From RFSX01 sp964495785 (GTDB lineage: Bacteria; Bacteroidota; Bacteroidia; Chitinophagales; Saprospiraceae): a DNA stretch of 64,000 nucleotides. Position 1 is the first letter of the stretch. Each line of letters opens with the position of its first letter. The notes under the pieces were generated by a model, which saw nothing but the letters and a program-made list of their open reading frames with translations, did no database searches and was not told the DNA's origin. The stretch lies in the NCBI GenBank assembly GCA_964495785.1, contig CAZBXL010000007.1, positions 1-64,000 of the forward strand, read 5' to 3'. A program made the translations under genes and the position numbers. Shown one piece after another: positions 1-9,907 of the stretch.

Positions 1-306
1 TTTTGAAAATTAAAGGATTCTATTTTTAGGTGAGCGTATTTTCAAACTGCTTTGAGACTCAGAAATATCAATTCAGAACGTCACTGTAAGAAAGTCTAAA
101 AATGTGTAAGTTGACTTATTGAATAGATCACGGAGTTTCTCTAAAGTCTATAATCGATCTACAGAAGGAACTTATACTGATTCAGGGATATGATGTCACA
201 TCTAATTTTGGAGTAATGCTTGAATGATCTTTAAATCTGCATGATCCATCAAGAGGCATTTTAAACAGCTATCTATATTAGAGAATATATACTCAAATTA
301 AATCAA
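1..306. other. Intergenic stretch, no gene seen
   Basis: This AT-rich stretch lies beyond the 3' end of the minus-strand anti-sigma/barrel gene. I see no convincing coding frame, tRNA or strong terminator hairpin in it. It may belong to the flank of a gene outside the window. Confidence 0.5.
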
Positions 307-1917
307 CTATATCTTAAATTCTAAACCTATACCCAGTCCGAAGATTGTATTTTTTTGAGAGATATCGTTGACACTTTCATTATTGATCGTATTGAGATTC
401 TGTCTGAAGCTAGCCAATCCTAGTAATTTAAATCTGGTATTAATCTGAAAACCTAAGTTAATCCCACCTGTGAAGTTTAGATCATTGGAAGATGTGAAAT
501 AGTCCCTTGCATCAGACGGATCTTCTGGTGGCCCAAGTAGCCAGCCTTCGAAACTTCTATGAAAATTATATAAAGCACCTATTTCCACTCCAAGATCAAA
601 TCGCTTCATCTTTTTTTCATAACCGATCAAGAGTGGAATGCCTATAGTCCTATGCGAATTATTGACTCTCCAGTTTTTAGAACTGATGGTTGTGACTGGC
701 GCATTTCCATAGGTAAAGGTTGTATCACCATTCATATCTACATCGATATTGATCAATTGATCAGGTATTATTTGTGTGACTGTATCTCTTGTCTGATGAG
801 AAAATCGTTCTCTTAAAAAACCTGCTTCGATACCTACTTTTACATAGAGTCCTTTCTTATGCATCATCTTAAGAAGTAATCCTGATCGATTACTGATCTG
901 TGCTCTCTGAGTATTTTTTCTATTCTCTAAGTAATTAGTTTGAGGTTCTATATCTGGAAATTGACTCATTGACTTGCGATAGTAGTCAGCTGTTGTATAG
1001 CCGAGAATTGAAAAATGAAAATTCTTAGGCTTATAGCTATAGCACTCTATCGATTTGTTCCAGGAGAAGCATATATCTTCATCGGGTAAGCCATCTGCAT
1101 AAGCTGTGGCATCTTCAGTAGCAGCAGAGACTACAGATAATGCATTGTTTTTCAATGCATCTAAATTTGGCATGATAAGACGCTCTGCGTCTCGAGAAGT
1201 AGTCTTGTTGTCATCGATAGATTTTTCAAGAACAGCTAAGCTTTCCTTAGTTAATCTCAGCTGGTCCAACTTGACTATGTTAGCATTGACATCAGAGTCT
1301 GTGTACGTGTTCCTATCAGTTTTATTTTCTGCCTCAGCGCTTAGGTCAGAGTTTGATATTTTTTCCGTAGATGGAATACTGAAGTCGCTTTGTAGCTTTG
1401 TATTTTTATGTAATTTATTTTCTGTCTTTAGGTCATCAACATTCAGCTTAACTTTGTTTATGAGATTTTTATCTAAGTTTTTGTCACTATTTATATCATC
1501 AACGACTAATGTAGATTCATCAATTTGATTTGTTCTATTACTGATGTTAGAATTATTGCTGTCATTATCATTGAATTCAGTATTGTAATTATTGTCTTTA
1601 TTAAGACTGCTGATAGTCTCACTTTTAGAATTATTTAAATATAATCCAGCTATCAATAATGCTCCAAGTATTAAGACAGCAGCAGCTATTTTCATCCATC
1701 CATAAGAAGATTTTCCAGTAACTTCTTTAGCTATGTTGTTCCATACGATCTGGCTGTCTACAGGAGCTTCGTAGTCAAATAATTTTTGTTTGACAATTTG
1801 ATCTATTTCAGGTTCCTTTTTACCTTGTATACTATTCCATAATGCATCATTGTCTATAGGTGTCTGATGCTGGCTAAGCTTTTCTTTCAAAAACTTATCT
1901 AGTTGATCTTGGCCCAT
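307..1917 (-). CDS. Anti-sigma-like membrane protein fused to an outer-membrane-type beta-barrel domain
   Basis: The 536-residue product has a short N-terminus, one membrane helix (about residues 75-93), a long Asn/Asp/Ser-rich linker (about 95-290) and a C-terminal region of alternating hydrophobic strands resembling Bacteroidota outer-membrane beta-barrel domains (about 295-536). The N-terminus holds two copies of one motif, at residues 10-31 and 41-62. Each is a Lys-rich helix followed by a Pro-[IV]-Asp segment and a conserved Trp-Asn. The start overlaps the end of the ECF sigma gene by 19 bp, which suggests translational coupling. Position, topology and neighbour together suggest that the N-terminus binds the sigma factor. 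A helix in the inner membrane combined with a barrel in the outer membrane is topologically odd, so the 'barrel' could instead be a periplasmic beta domain. The anti-sigma role is inferred. Confidence 0.6.
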   Translation of the reverse strand: MGQDQLDKFLKEKLSQHQTPIDNDALWNSIQGKKEPEIDQIVKQKLFDYEAPVDSQIVWNNIAKEVTGKSSYGWMKIAAAVLILGALLIAGLYLNNSKSETISSLNKDNNYNTEFNDNDSNNSNISNRTNQIDESTLVVDDINSDKNLDKNLINKVKLNVDDLKTENKLHKNTKLQSDFSIPSTEKISNSDLSAEAENKTDRNTYTDSDVNANIVKLDQLRLTKESLAVLEKSIDDNKTTSRDAERLIMPNLDALKNNALSVVSAATEDATAYADGLPDEDICFSWNKSIECYSYKPKNFHFSILGYTTADYYRKSMSQFPDIEPQTNYLENRKNTQRAQISNRSGLLLKMMHKKGLYVKVGIEAGFLRERFSHQTRDTVTQIIPDQLINIDVDMNGDTTFTYGNAPVTTISSKNWRVNNSHRTIGIPLLIGYEKKMKRFDLGVEIGALYNFHRSFEGWLLGPPEDPSDARDYFTSSNDLNFTGGINLGFQINTRFKLLGLASFRQNLNTINNESVNDISQKNTIFGLGIGLEFKI

Positions 1918-2465
1918 GATTCATTGGTTTGATACTTATTTAATTTTTTTCTGAGGATTTGTTTTGCTCTGGATAGATTAGATCGAGAGGTTACTTCTGC
2001 GATACCTAATTGTTCTCCTATCTCTCTATGATTGTATCCTTCTATAACTGATAAGTTAAACACTTGTCTGTACCCCTCAGGTAGTGTACGTATGACATCC
2101 ATAAGACTCTCCGCAGACATATTGCTAATAGCATCAGGAGCGACACTGACTTTATCATTATAATCAACTGAAAGGGGAGTGGTGTTTAATGATTTTTTAT
2201 TTAAGCTTTTTAAAGCTACGTTGACCGTTATTTTTCTCATCCAAGCTTGAAGAGATCCTTTATCAGAATCAAAAGTATCTATGTACTTAAATATTCTGAT
2301 AAAGGAATCTTGCAATACATCTTGTGACTTAGTAGCGTCACCCATATATCTTAGACATACCGAATAAAGAAGACCAGAAAAGCGGTGTACTAATTCTTGC
2401 TGACATTTAGCATGACCTTCTTTGCATCCTGAGATAATATGTTCTATCGTAAGTTGGTTCGTCAT
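1899..2465 (-). CDS. RNA polymerase sigma factor, ECF (sigma-70) family
   Basis: This 188-residue protein has the usual ECF length. Region 2 (about residues 22-90) includes the -10-recognition segment with 'DVLQDSFIRIFKYI' and 'LQAWMRKITVN'. Region 4 (about 125-180) carries the helix-turn-helix 'YNHREIGEQLGIAEVTSRSNLSRAK'-type pattern typical of these factors. It directs RNA polymerase to a small set of promoters, often for envelope functions. It lies 18 bp after the surface lipoprotein gene and overlaps the start of the membrane protein gene downstream, so the three are probably co-transcribed. The membrane protein is the likely anti-sigma factor. Family assignment is secure, but the regulon cannot be read from this window. 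Confidence 0.93.
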   Translation of the reverse strand: MTNQLTIEHIISGCKEGHAKCQQELVHRFSGLLYSVCLRYMGDATKSQDVLQDSFIRIFKYIDTFDSDKGSLQAWMRKITVNVALKSLNKKSLNTTPLSVDYNDKVSVAPDAISNMSAESLMDVIRTLPEGYRQVFNLSVIEGYNHREIGEQLGIAEVTSRSNLSRAKQILRKKLNKYQTNESWAKIN

Positions 2466-2483
2466 ATGATTATTACATCTTGA

Positions 2484-5400
2484 TTATCTTCTAAGTCCTG
2501 CACTGAAAAACTCAATCCCAATACAACCATCAAAGTCAATCACTTCTGAGAATCCATCAGCATTAAACTCATTATCGATATTATCGTTTTGACCAATATT
2601 AGTCTCTACAAAAATATATTCATCGTTAGGTGGTATAACTTGTATTACATAACTACCTTCTTCTACATCTTCAAATATATATCTCCCATTGAATGCATTA
2701 GTTAGTGTTGTTGCTATAGGATCGTTTAAGTTATTTTCATCATACAGCCTTACTTCAATCTCCTCTAAGAATACGTCATCTGAGTCATAGATATTGTCAG
2801 ACATACCCACATCTTCCCATACTCTTCCTGATATAATTCTTAAATTATCTGGTTCAAAAATATAATCCCCAAAAAACATACATCCATTACTGTCAACTAC
2901 TAATAAATATGCAGTTTCTTGATCTGATACATTTATAGTTTGAGCATTGACTGTACCATTATAGGTCCACATATATGTATATGGAGGCTCTCCTCCAATC
3001 ACATTCTCAGCAGTTAGGGTGCCGAATGGTTGTCCATTGGCGTCACAACCATTTAACTCACTTGTCACTTCAACATTCAGATTTTGCATAATAAACTCAA
3101 ATTCTTGAGAGGCTATTCCGGTGCATCCGCTCTGATCTGTTACGGTAACGGAGTAGGTGCCACTTCCTACACCTGCTATCGAACTGTCTGTACTACCGTT
3201 AGACCATATATAATTGTATGGTAATGTTCCTCCAGTAACACTGGCGAATATGAGACTATTGTCAGGGTTACATAGAATGAGGTCCTGCCCGATAAGAATT
3301 ACATCTAAGCCTTCATCTTCTTCTACAGTTGTACTACAAGTGGTTGTGCACCCAGAACTATCTGTAATTGTAACGGTATAAGTTCCAGCTGCTAAGTTTG
3401 TTATCTGAGCAGTAGTAGCACCATCACTCCATGAGTAGGTATAGGCGCCAGATCCACCGACAACTGTCACTACTGCTGTTCCATTTGTATTGCCACAAGT
3501 TGTTGGCGTGCTCTGTGTAGAACAAGTTAAACCTCCAGCAGTGACAATTTCACGACCTTCGCATACGAGACCGTTAGCGTCTTCTACTAAGTATTCTATC
3601 ACCTCTCCATTAGTTAAGCCAGTTATTGTGTATACATCGTCCATTGATGTTACCACTGTGCCGTTAATAATTATATCGTAAGGTGCCGTACCTTCATTAA
3701 TTACGATTTCAAGAATAGCATCATCATTACAGTTGCCAGAAGATGTCGTTTCGATGCTACATTCAAGTAAACTAATTACCTCATCAATTAATATCTTGAA
3801 TGATCCCATAATGATCTCACCATCAATTTCGCCCATAAATGTTCCTATGACAAATTCGTCTTCTGCCGTCCCCAGAGTTGTAAACTCAATATTGAAATCA
3901 GTACAACTTATTTCTTGACAGAAGAACTCAGAAAAATTAAATGTAGCTTGATCAAAATAGAGACCCTCTACTAAGCTTATATCATTAGCACCATTTACAG
4001 ATGGATTTGTTGTTTCGATAAATATTGATGTCTCTAATGAATCTAAATTCCCGAAAATCTGGAGACTGCTATTTCTGTAAGAAGCTCCAGGATCCGTGAT
4101 TAAGACTTCTTGACCATTATTTACTTTGAATATGATAAACTCTTGTAGCTCATCACATGTCTCTAAAATAACATTTGCTACACCATCGACGACTTCAATA
4201 GTCAGTGTTTCAGAGATTGTAGCATTATCCAAGTCAAATCCCTGAATCGTAATTTCTTCCACTGTATTGCAACTTAATATGGCTTGTGTAAAGTTGCCTT
4301 GTCCGTCTACCTCAGCGATATAGCAAGTCTGATTACCAATACATATGCGGGCATAGCCATTCGTTACTGCTACTCCATTACATTGTAATCGACCTGTGAT
4401 CACAGCCTGTGTCTCTATGTCTATTACGATATTTCCAAAAGAAGCATTATCACTGAAAGGCCCTATGTTTTGTTCTAAGATAACTTCTCCACATTCGTTT
4501 TTTACTTTAAGAATCAGGGCTTCATCTTTAGGTACCTTTCCATTAAATGTCCCAGCACTATTAGTCCATCCATATCCGGTACGACTGCTATTGACCACGT
4601 CTATACATATACTATAGTAGCTTAATGGAAGGCCCTCTTGATTGACTAGCTTACCTGTGATGTTGACTAATGGGAATGGTGCATCGCAATTCCAAAACGA
4701 AAAGTGACTTACATTTGTATAATAAAACTCTCCGTCACTTTCGGCGGTACCTTCTTCCTCCCAGTATACAGTTTGTTCATTTAGAGACCAGGTTTCGATT
4801 ATCTCAGGGGCATGAGTTCTTGTATTTTGAGGAAGTGGAAATTTAATCTGGGCAGTGACTCCATCTCTTAGGTTTAGTTTCTCATTATTATCAGATCTTA
4901 ATTCTACAGCCATCATACCATAGGTAGATAATTGTACGATTTGACCTTCTAATGACAGACCTCTGAGATCTCCAGGCATTGACTGACCTAAGAATGGATC
5001 TTCAGGATTATACCAGTGGGTGTATACATTGACACTACCTGTATAAGCTTCATTACTATTTTCTAACTTAATTGCATCCTGAGGGAAATCAATAGAACCA
5101 CCACCTATGACACTGATAGTGCCACCGTCAGATGAATTAAAACTACTAGGATTAGATCTTTGTACCATTCGAGCTCTTACAAATGAAGTTTCATTGACCT
5201 CTGGTAAGAAGAATTTGTAATTATCAAAATATCCATCTGAAGTGAAGTATAATATACCTCCTTCTACATCAGCCTTTATATCTCTGATGATGAAGTAACC
5301 ATTCTCGTCTGTAGTATATTGTTCTCTACTGTAAGTAATCTCTACATTGGCAAGAGGTGCTCCATCCTCATCTGTGATGATGCCTGAGACATTTGTAGAT

Positions 5401-5528
5401 ACAGTTTGTGTAACTGATGGGTTAGTTGTTATAACTTCTTCGACATTCTCATCACCAATGATATCCTTCTTGCAAGAAGACATGGATACCATTAATCCCA
5501 TCGTTAGTAATAATATTAAATACTTCAT
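2484..5528 (-). CDS. Large surface lipoprotein with carboxypeptidase-regulatory-like, SprB-like and SdrD-B-like domains
   Basis: The 1014-residue product starts with a lipoprotein signal peptide ending in 'SMSSC', with the lipidated Cys at residue 20. A carboxypeptidase-regulatory-like Ig domain follows (about 47-120), then a beta-rich region of unknown type (about 130-280) and a second Ig-like module (about 290-370). SprB-like repeats with the pattern G-x-x-x-Y-x-x-x-W-S-[DN]-G and A-G-T-Y-x-V-T-[IV]-T-D lie at about 590-860. The end (about 905-1000) resembles SdrD B-type domains. There is no T9SS C-terminal domain, so anchoring is by lipid. It is the first gene of the probable operon with the ECF sigma factor and its partner. 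A role as adhesin or sensor at the cell surface is inferred, since no catalytic motif is visible. Confidence 0.7.
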   Translation of the reverse strand: MKYLILLLTMGLMVSMSSCKKDIIGDENVEEVITTNPSVTQTVSTNVSGIITDEDGAPLANVEITYSREQYTTDENGYFIIRDIKADVEGGILYFTSDGYFDNYKFFLPEVNETSFVRARMVQRSNPSSFNSSDGGTISVIGGGSIDFPQDAIKLENSNEAYTGSVNVYTHWYNPEDPFLGQSMPGDLRGLSLEGQIVQLSTYGMMAVELRSDNNEKLNLRDGVTAQIKFPLPQNTRTHAPEIIETWSLNEQTVYWEEEGTAESDGEFYYTNVSHFSFWNCDAPFPLVNITGKLVNQEGLPLSYYSICIDVVNSSRTGYGWTNSAGTFNGKVPKDEALILKVKNECGEVILEQNIGPFSDNASFGNIVIDIETQAVITGRLQCNGVAVTNGYARICIGNQTCYIAEVDGQGNFTQAILSCNTVEEITIQGFDLDNATISETLTIEVVDGVANVILETCDELQEFIIFKVNNGQEVLITDPGASYRNSSLQIFGNLDSLETSIFIETTNPSVNGANDISLVEGLYFDQATFNFSEFFCQEISCTDFNIEFTTLGTAEDEFVIGTFMGEIDGEIIMGSFKILIDEVISLLECSIETTSSGNCNDDAILEIVINEGTAPYDIIINGTVVTSMDDVYTITGLTNGEVIEYLVEDANGLVCEGREIVTAGGLTCSTQSTPTTCGNTNGTAVVTVVGGSGAYTYSWSDGATTAQITNLAAGTYTVTITDSSGCTTTCSTTVEEDEGLDVILIGQDLILCNPDNSLIFASVTGGTLPYNYIWSNGSTDSSIAGVGSGTYSVTVTDQSGCTGIASQEFEFIMQNLNVEVTSELNGCDANGQPFGTLTAENVIGGEPPYTYMWTYNGTVNAQTINVSDQETAYLLVVDSNGCMFFGDYIFEPDNLRIISGRVWEDVGMSDNIYDSDDVFLEEIEVRLYDENNLNDPIATTLTNAFNGRYIFEDVEEGSYVIQVIPPNDEYIFVETNIGQNDNIDNEFNADGFSEVIDFDGCIGIEFFSAGLRR

Positions 5529-5757
5529 TTTTCTAATTTAAAATTTTATTCAAGATTAATCCTGTATTTGCCACAGGTTATTATAGACTTGAATTTATTT
5601 ACATACCCTATATATATTGATATCATTGGTTTCGTTGCGTTGATTTTTTTTATTTATTGAAAAATATATTTTGTCTCACTGTAGGCTGTGTTCATTGGAT
5701 TCTTGGGTGCATGGCTTTTAATGACAACCATTTCTGGTAGATGGTGTTTTTATATGT

Positions 5758-6030
5758 ATGGAGCTAACAGATCAGGATATAGATCGTATTATAGAGATGG
5801 CGTGGGAGGATAGGACACCTTTTGACGCTATCAAGAGTCAGTTTGGTACTAAGGAGTCAGAGGTTATTGTAATTATGAGAAATAACCTTAAGGCTAAAAG
5901 CTTTAGAAATTGGCGAGCGAGAGTTTCTGGAAGGAAAACAAAACACGTAGCTAAGCGATCAGATGATGTCAATAGATTTAAATGTAGTCGACAGAAGATG
6001 ATAGCTCACAATAAGATATCAAAGCGATAG
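5758..6030 (+). CDS. Small TIGR03643/DUF2805 family protein
   Basis: This 90-residue basic protein opens with 'LTDQDIDRIIEMAWEDRTPF' and continues with a segment rich in Arg and Lys including 'FRNWRARVSGR'. That pattern matches the TIGR03643 (DUF2805) family, common in Bacteroidota and cyanobacteria and of unknown biochemical function. The N-terminal half looks like a short helix-turn-helix-type bundle and the tail is strongly basic, so nucleic-acid binding is plausible but unproven. It is transcribed alone between the divergent lipoprotein gene and a bidirectional terminator. Confidence 0.8.
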   Translation: MELTDQDIDRIIEMAWEDRTPFDAIKSQFGTKESEVIVIMRNNLKAKSFRNWRARVSGRKTKHVAKRSDDVNRFKCSRQKMIAHNKISKR

Positions 6031-6071
6031 ATTTTTTTGATTGAATTAAATGTCCTTCAGAAAAATAAAAA

Positions 6072-6100
6072 ATACCCTTCAGTAACATACTGAAGGGTAT
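6072..6100. terminator. Bidirectional intrinsic terminator
   Basis: A perfect 13-bp stem (6072-6084 with 6088-6100) and a 3-base loop are flanked by A-runs on the left and T-runs on the right. It can therefore end transcription of both the plus-strand DUF2805 gene and the minus-strand metalloprotease gene, which converge here. Confidence 0.93.
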
Positions 6101-6134
6101 TTTTTATTTAAACTTATTTACTTTATAGCTACTG

Positions 6135-9100
6135 CTATTTTATAACATTCACTTTATGAGTATAGAATGTCTTGCCATCTGATAAGTGTACTAAGTAAAG
6201 TCCTTCATTGAAGTGCTGTACATCTAAAGACAATCTTTGTCTCATGTTATCAGTATGTACCACCTGCCCATTAATGCTGTAGATCGTCACTTGCCAGTTA
6301 TCATTGGTATTTTCTTTATTGTAAATATTCAATGTTTGACTTACTGGATTAGGATATACTCTGAAGATATCTTCACTTCCTAATTCATCCGTAGAGGATG
6401 TAAAACTTGCATCTGTATTGATATTAAATGTTGTAAGGTCTATAAAGCCACCTTCACCATCTATTACTGTAAATACAAAACTATCAGATTCATCTTCCGT
6501 GCCATTGTGTACATACCTTATCGATCCTCTATTGATATCTGCTTGTGTAAATCTTGTTCCTACAACCATATCATCACCATTGAGCATTAAGGTTCCTCTT
6601 CGTGTATTTACAACTAAAGTATAGAGTAATTCGTCAGCAGTATTATTATTGTCTTCAGACAATAGAAGGTCATTAAATATCTTGTCGGCAGCACCAGTAG
6701 GTACTTCTAATACGTTGTTATTGACTAAGAAAGGCTTATCAAATGAAGTACTGCTGCACAACTCTAAAGAAAATTCATCAAGTCTACCACCTTCTCCAGG
6801 TCGTGTATCTTCTATAGATAGAGTCCAGTTACCTTCTGTGGTTCCTCCGTTAAATTCAGTCAAAGTACCATCTTCTAATTGTGTTGTTCTAGAAGAATTA
6901 AGTGGACAAGAGAACGGAACGGGTGATTCAGAATCCAAACCTAAATTAAAATCTGCGCCAGTACAAGAGGTGTTCCATAACTCAATAGAATCACCAGCAG
7001 GGTTAATTAATGTGGCAATGAGGTCTCTACTTCTACCATGTCCTCCGTCTATCTTTAAGACATTGACATCAGCCAATGTACCTTGTTCAAAAACTTGTAT
7101 CACGGATCGAATAGTAGGTAGTCCGGATTGTGATATATTGATAGGTGTGTCCTCAGCAGTGTAAGAATTACAGTTAAGTGCTACCGTACCAAAAGTAAAT
7201 ATCTCAGACTCAAATGCATCAACACACTTATTAGATCCTGTAATTCTCCAGTAGTAAAGTGTGCTGTTGTCTAATATTTCTTGAGGTACAAACTCAGTCT
7301 CAATAATATCTGCTTCATCTATAACATTGGTAGAACCAAACTCTGGTGTCGTACTTACTTCCAGTCTGTATCTATCAGCATTGACTGATTCTGACCACTC
7401 GAATAATGGAGTACCATTAAACCCTTCAATGCCACTTTCAGGACTCTGTAATATCAGATCACTCATATCAGTACCTGTTATTTCTAGAGTGAATGTCTGT
7501 GAGATCGTAGTCGCATCTTGTGATGTACCCTCTATAGTGACGTCAAATACGCCAGAATCTGTAACATTACTTAAATCAAGTTCCAGACTAGAAGTGCCAT
7601 CAGGTGTCATTGGATTATTAGAAAAACTAAAATTAGCATTCGGCGGTAAGCCTGAAACAATATCTAATGAAACTTCATTTTGAAAATCCTGAAAAGAAGT
7701 CCCCTGAATAGGAACACTTAAGTTTTCTGGTAAACAAACACTGTAGTCTTGGTCAGCTAAGTCTATAAAGAAACCTGGAGCTGAGGGGGCACGTATGACA
7801 ACTTCTCCTCTTCCGATATGAAAAAATATGTTGTTACTTGCTTTAACCTTAATTCTACCTGAGGTAGTTAGAGTATTTGGTACGTTTATGACATGCTCGC
7901 CATCGTTAGGTACATTATCTGCTAATAAGATGTCAAAATTCTGACCCGAGTCAGTAGAAAGATATATATCCACTTCTTGACAGTTAATTATATCATTATC
8001 TGTATTAGCGACATCCCATTCGACTGTATATTCTTGATTGACATCTAAGAAAGTTAATTGTCTCGGAGCCTCAACTAAAAATGGACCCGCTGTATCTGAA
8101 GAACGGAATTCTACTTCTTCCCACACTGTGCTTCCAGCTCCTGGGTGATTATCTTTTACTGTAAATCTGAAAGTAAAACCTCTATTATATGTGGGTAACA
8201 CTTCTCTTACATTACCGATACCTGCAAGAATATTACCTAACTGAGGGAACGTTCTATTGGTTTCATCACTTGGAGGAAACGATCTAAAACTCGGCGCATT
8301 ACCCATAGGACTACCTAACTGGCTTGCCTCCCCTAGATCCATTTGCTCCCATTGGTATGTCATCATATCTCCATCAGGATCTACAGCTGTAGCATCTAAT
8401 TCAAATGGTGTACTGATAGGTATTGTTAAATCCTCTGGAATCTCTACAAATAAATCAGGCGTGTTATTCCCAGATAGTTCATCGATTCCACAATTTTGAG
8501 CTGCTGCAAAAAAATCATAGAACTGTTCTAAGTTTCCTACATGGAAATAATCATCATTAGGGCCCGTAATATTATTGTTGCCACATATTCCTGAATATGA
8601 AAGTATCGTCGATCCACTACCTGGCTCCCAACCTGACTCTGATGATCTCTGATCCTGAGCATTAGGGCAGTTATTCCATGAGTGTCCTCCCGCAAATTGG
8701 TGTCCCATCTCATGTGCTCCAGTCTGTATGATAAAATTTGATACGCCTCCAGACCCTACACAACTTACACCTGCAGCTCTGTTTGGGCCACACGCTGAAC
8801 CTAGAAAAGCTACTCCTGCTAATCCGTCAGTACATCGAGTTGTAAATACGTGCCCGACATCATAATTAGTGGACCCTACAATATTATTTATAATAGAAGT
8901 ATTCTCTACTAAACAAACACGACCCTCAGATGGAGAGGAGAAAGGCTCATTGGCCTCGAAGAATATTAATTCGTCATTGTTATCTACTAACTCAAAGTGA
9001 ACACCTATTTCGTTTTCAAATATTATGTTGAACCTATTAACGCCTGTATTAAATCTTGCCATTACACCATCTATAGAACCGATGCTAGAACCCCATCTTC

Positions 9101-9758
9101 CTGTGCACGAAAGCGCAAGTCTTAGAGTCTTTAATATCACGGGTTCTGATTTTTTATGACGAGATACAGGTTCTGGTCTCTCATATGATGCCTCCTCTTG
9201 GTGTAATTGTTCCATGTAATGCGAGCTACCACAACCATTAGGATAGTCTGACTGATCTACATGATGATCTTTGACAAAGTAAGTCATATACTGCCCCTCG
9301 GCATTAGAGTAGTAAGGGTCTATATATACAGTTCCTTTTCTGGTTACTATAGCGGCATGAAAACCCATTGGTCCAAAATCTATCCTTGCATGCTCAGCGG
9401 GGTTGTCCGGATTATATCCTCTGTAAGCCTTCAATTCTGGAAATTTAGCGCTGAGAACTGGGCTCATATTTGGACTTTCGACGAAAGTCATATTCACAAA
9501 CTCACCTTCTGGAAGTGGCAAGACAAAGTCTACTGTCTTATGGTTGGACTTTGTGATTCTCTCATTGGAAGCTTTAGCGAGTTGCTTAGCCATAGTGCTA
9601 TAATCAAGCTCATATAGATCGAATTTGTCAGGTATGATAGTTCGGACTTTATCGGCGCTTTTAAGCTCATTAGTTTCTTGAATAGGATGCCATACTGATT
9701 GGGCATGGATAGTAAGAGAGGTAATAGTCAATAGACATAACAAGATGAGGTGCTTCAT
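6135..9758 (-). CDS. Secreted reprolysin-like zinc metalloprotease with P-domain, cadherin-like domain and T9SS sorting domain
   Basis: The 1207-residue protein has a signal peptide (about 1-20), a prodomain region, and a metzincin-type catalytic domain (about 205-430) with the zinc motif H349-E350-x-x-H353-x-x-x-x-x-H359. Next come a fibronectin-III-like domain (about 770-860), a proprotein-convertase P-domain (about 868-1005), a cadherin-like Ig domain (about 1008-1115) and a C-terminal T9SS type A domain containing 'YPNPVSQTLNIYN'. It should be exported by the T9SS and act as a surface or released endopeptidase. The expected Met-turn reads Ile-Leu-Ser-Tyr, with Leu in place of the usual Met. 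It is transcribed alone, converging on the DUF2805 gene. Confidence 0.88.
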   Translation of the reverse strand: MKHLILLCLLTITSLTIHAQSVWHPIQETNELKSADKVRTIIPDKFDLYELDYSTMAKQLAKASNERITKSNHKTVDFVLPLPEGEFVNMTFVESPNMSPVLSAKFPELKAYRGYNPDNPAEHARIDFGPMGFHAAIVTRKGTVYIDPYYSNAEGQYMTYFVKDHHVDQSDYPNGCGSSHYMEQLHQEEASYERPEPVSRHKKSEPVILKTLRLALSCTGRWGSSIGSIDGVMARFNTGVNRFNIIFENEIGVHFELVDNNDELIFFEANEPFSSPSEGRVCLVENTSIINNIVGSTNYDVGHVFTTRCTDGLAGVAFLGSACGPNRAAGVSCVGSGGVSNFIIQTGAHEMGHQFAGGHSWNNCPNAQDQRSSESGWEPGSGSTILSYSGICGNNNITGPNDDYFHVGNLEQFYDFFAAAQNCGIDELSGNNTPDLFVEIPEDLTIPISTPFELDATAVDPDGDMMTYQWEQMDLGEASQLGSPMGNAPSFRSFPPSDETNRTFPQLGNILAGIGNVREVLPTYNRGFTFRFTVKDNHPGAGSTVWEEVEFRSSDTAGPFLVEAPRQLTFLDVNQEYTVEWDVANTDNDIINCQEVDIYLSTDSGQNFDILLADNVPNDGEHVINVPNTLTTSGRIKVKASNNIFFHIGRGEVVIRAPSAPGFFIDLADQDYSVCLPENLSVPIQGTSFQDFQNEVSLDIVSGLPPNANFSFSNNPMTPDGTSSLELDLSNVTDSGVFDVTIEGTSQDATTISQTFTLEITGTDMSDLILQSPESGIEGFNGTPLFEWSESVNADRYRLEVSTTPEFGSTNVIDEADIIETEFVPQEILDNSTLYYWRITGSNKCVDAFESEIFTFGTVALNCNSYTAEDTPINISQSGLPTIRSVIQVFEQGTLADVNVLKIDGGHGRSRDLIATLINPAGDSIELWNTSCTGADFNLGLDSESPVPFSCPLNSSRTTQLEDGTLTEFNGGTTEGNWTLSIEDTRPGEGGRLDEFSLELCSSTSFDKPFLVNNNVLEVPTGAADKIFNDLLLSEDNNNTADELLYTLVVNTRRGTLMLNGDDMVVGTRFTQADINRGSIRYVHNGTEDESDSFVFTVIDGEGGFIDLTTFNINTDASFTSSTDELGSEDIFRVYPNPVSQTLNIYNKENTNDNWQVTIYSINGQVVHTDNMRQRLSLDVQHFNEGLYLVHLSDGKTFYTHKVNVIK

Positions 9759-9776
9759 TTATAGGTTTATTTTTTA

Positions 9777-9784
9777 CAAATATA
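9777..9784 (-). promoter_or_regulatory. Candidate -7 promoter box for the metalloprotease gene
   Basis: On the minus strand this reads TATATTTG, an exact match to the Bacteroidota TAnnTTTG box. It lies about 19 bp before the start codon, which would give a very short leader. No TTG box is seen at the expected -33 position, so confidence is moderate. Confidence 0.4.
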
Positions 9785-9865
9785 TAAACTCGACACCGAA
9801 TAAGCGGGCTAAACATGTTCCTATGCGGACATAGATCGATATGTTAATTCTGATAAATATAAAAA

Positions 9866-9906
9866 GTAAGAAAAATCAGAAAAAGCATAATTGTAAGAAA
9901 AATCTG
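9866..9906. promoter_or_regulatory. Direct repeat upstream of the AbrB-fold gene, candidate operator
   Basis: A 12-base sequence, GTAAGAAAAATC, occurs at 9866-9877 and again at 9893-9904, exactly 27 bp apart. The second copy abuts a TAnnTTTG promoter box. The placement suggests autoregulation by the AbrB-fold protein encoded just downstream, but binding is inferred. Confidence 0.45.
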
Positions 9907-9907
9907 T

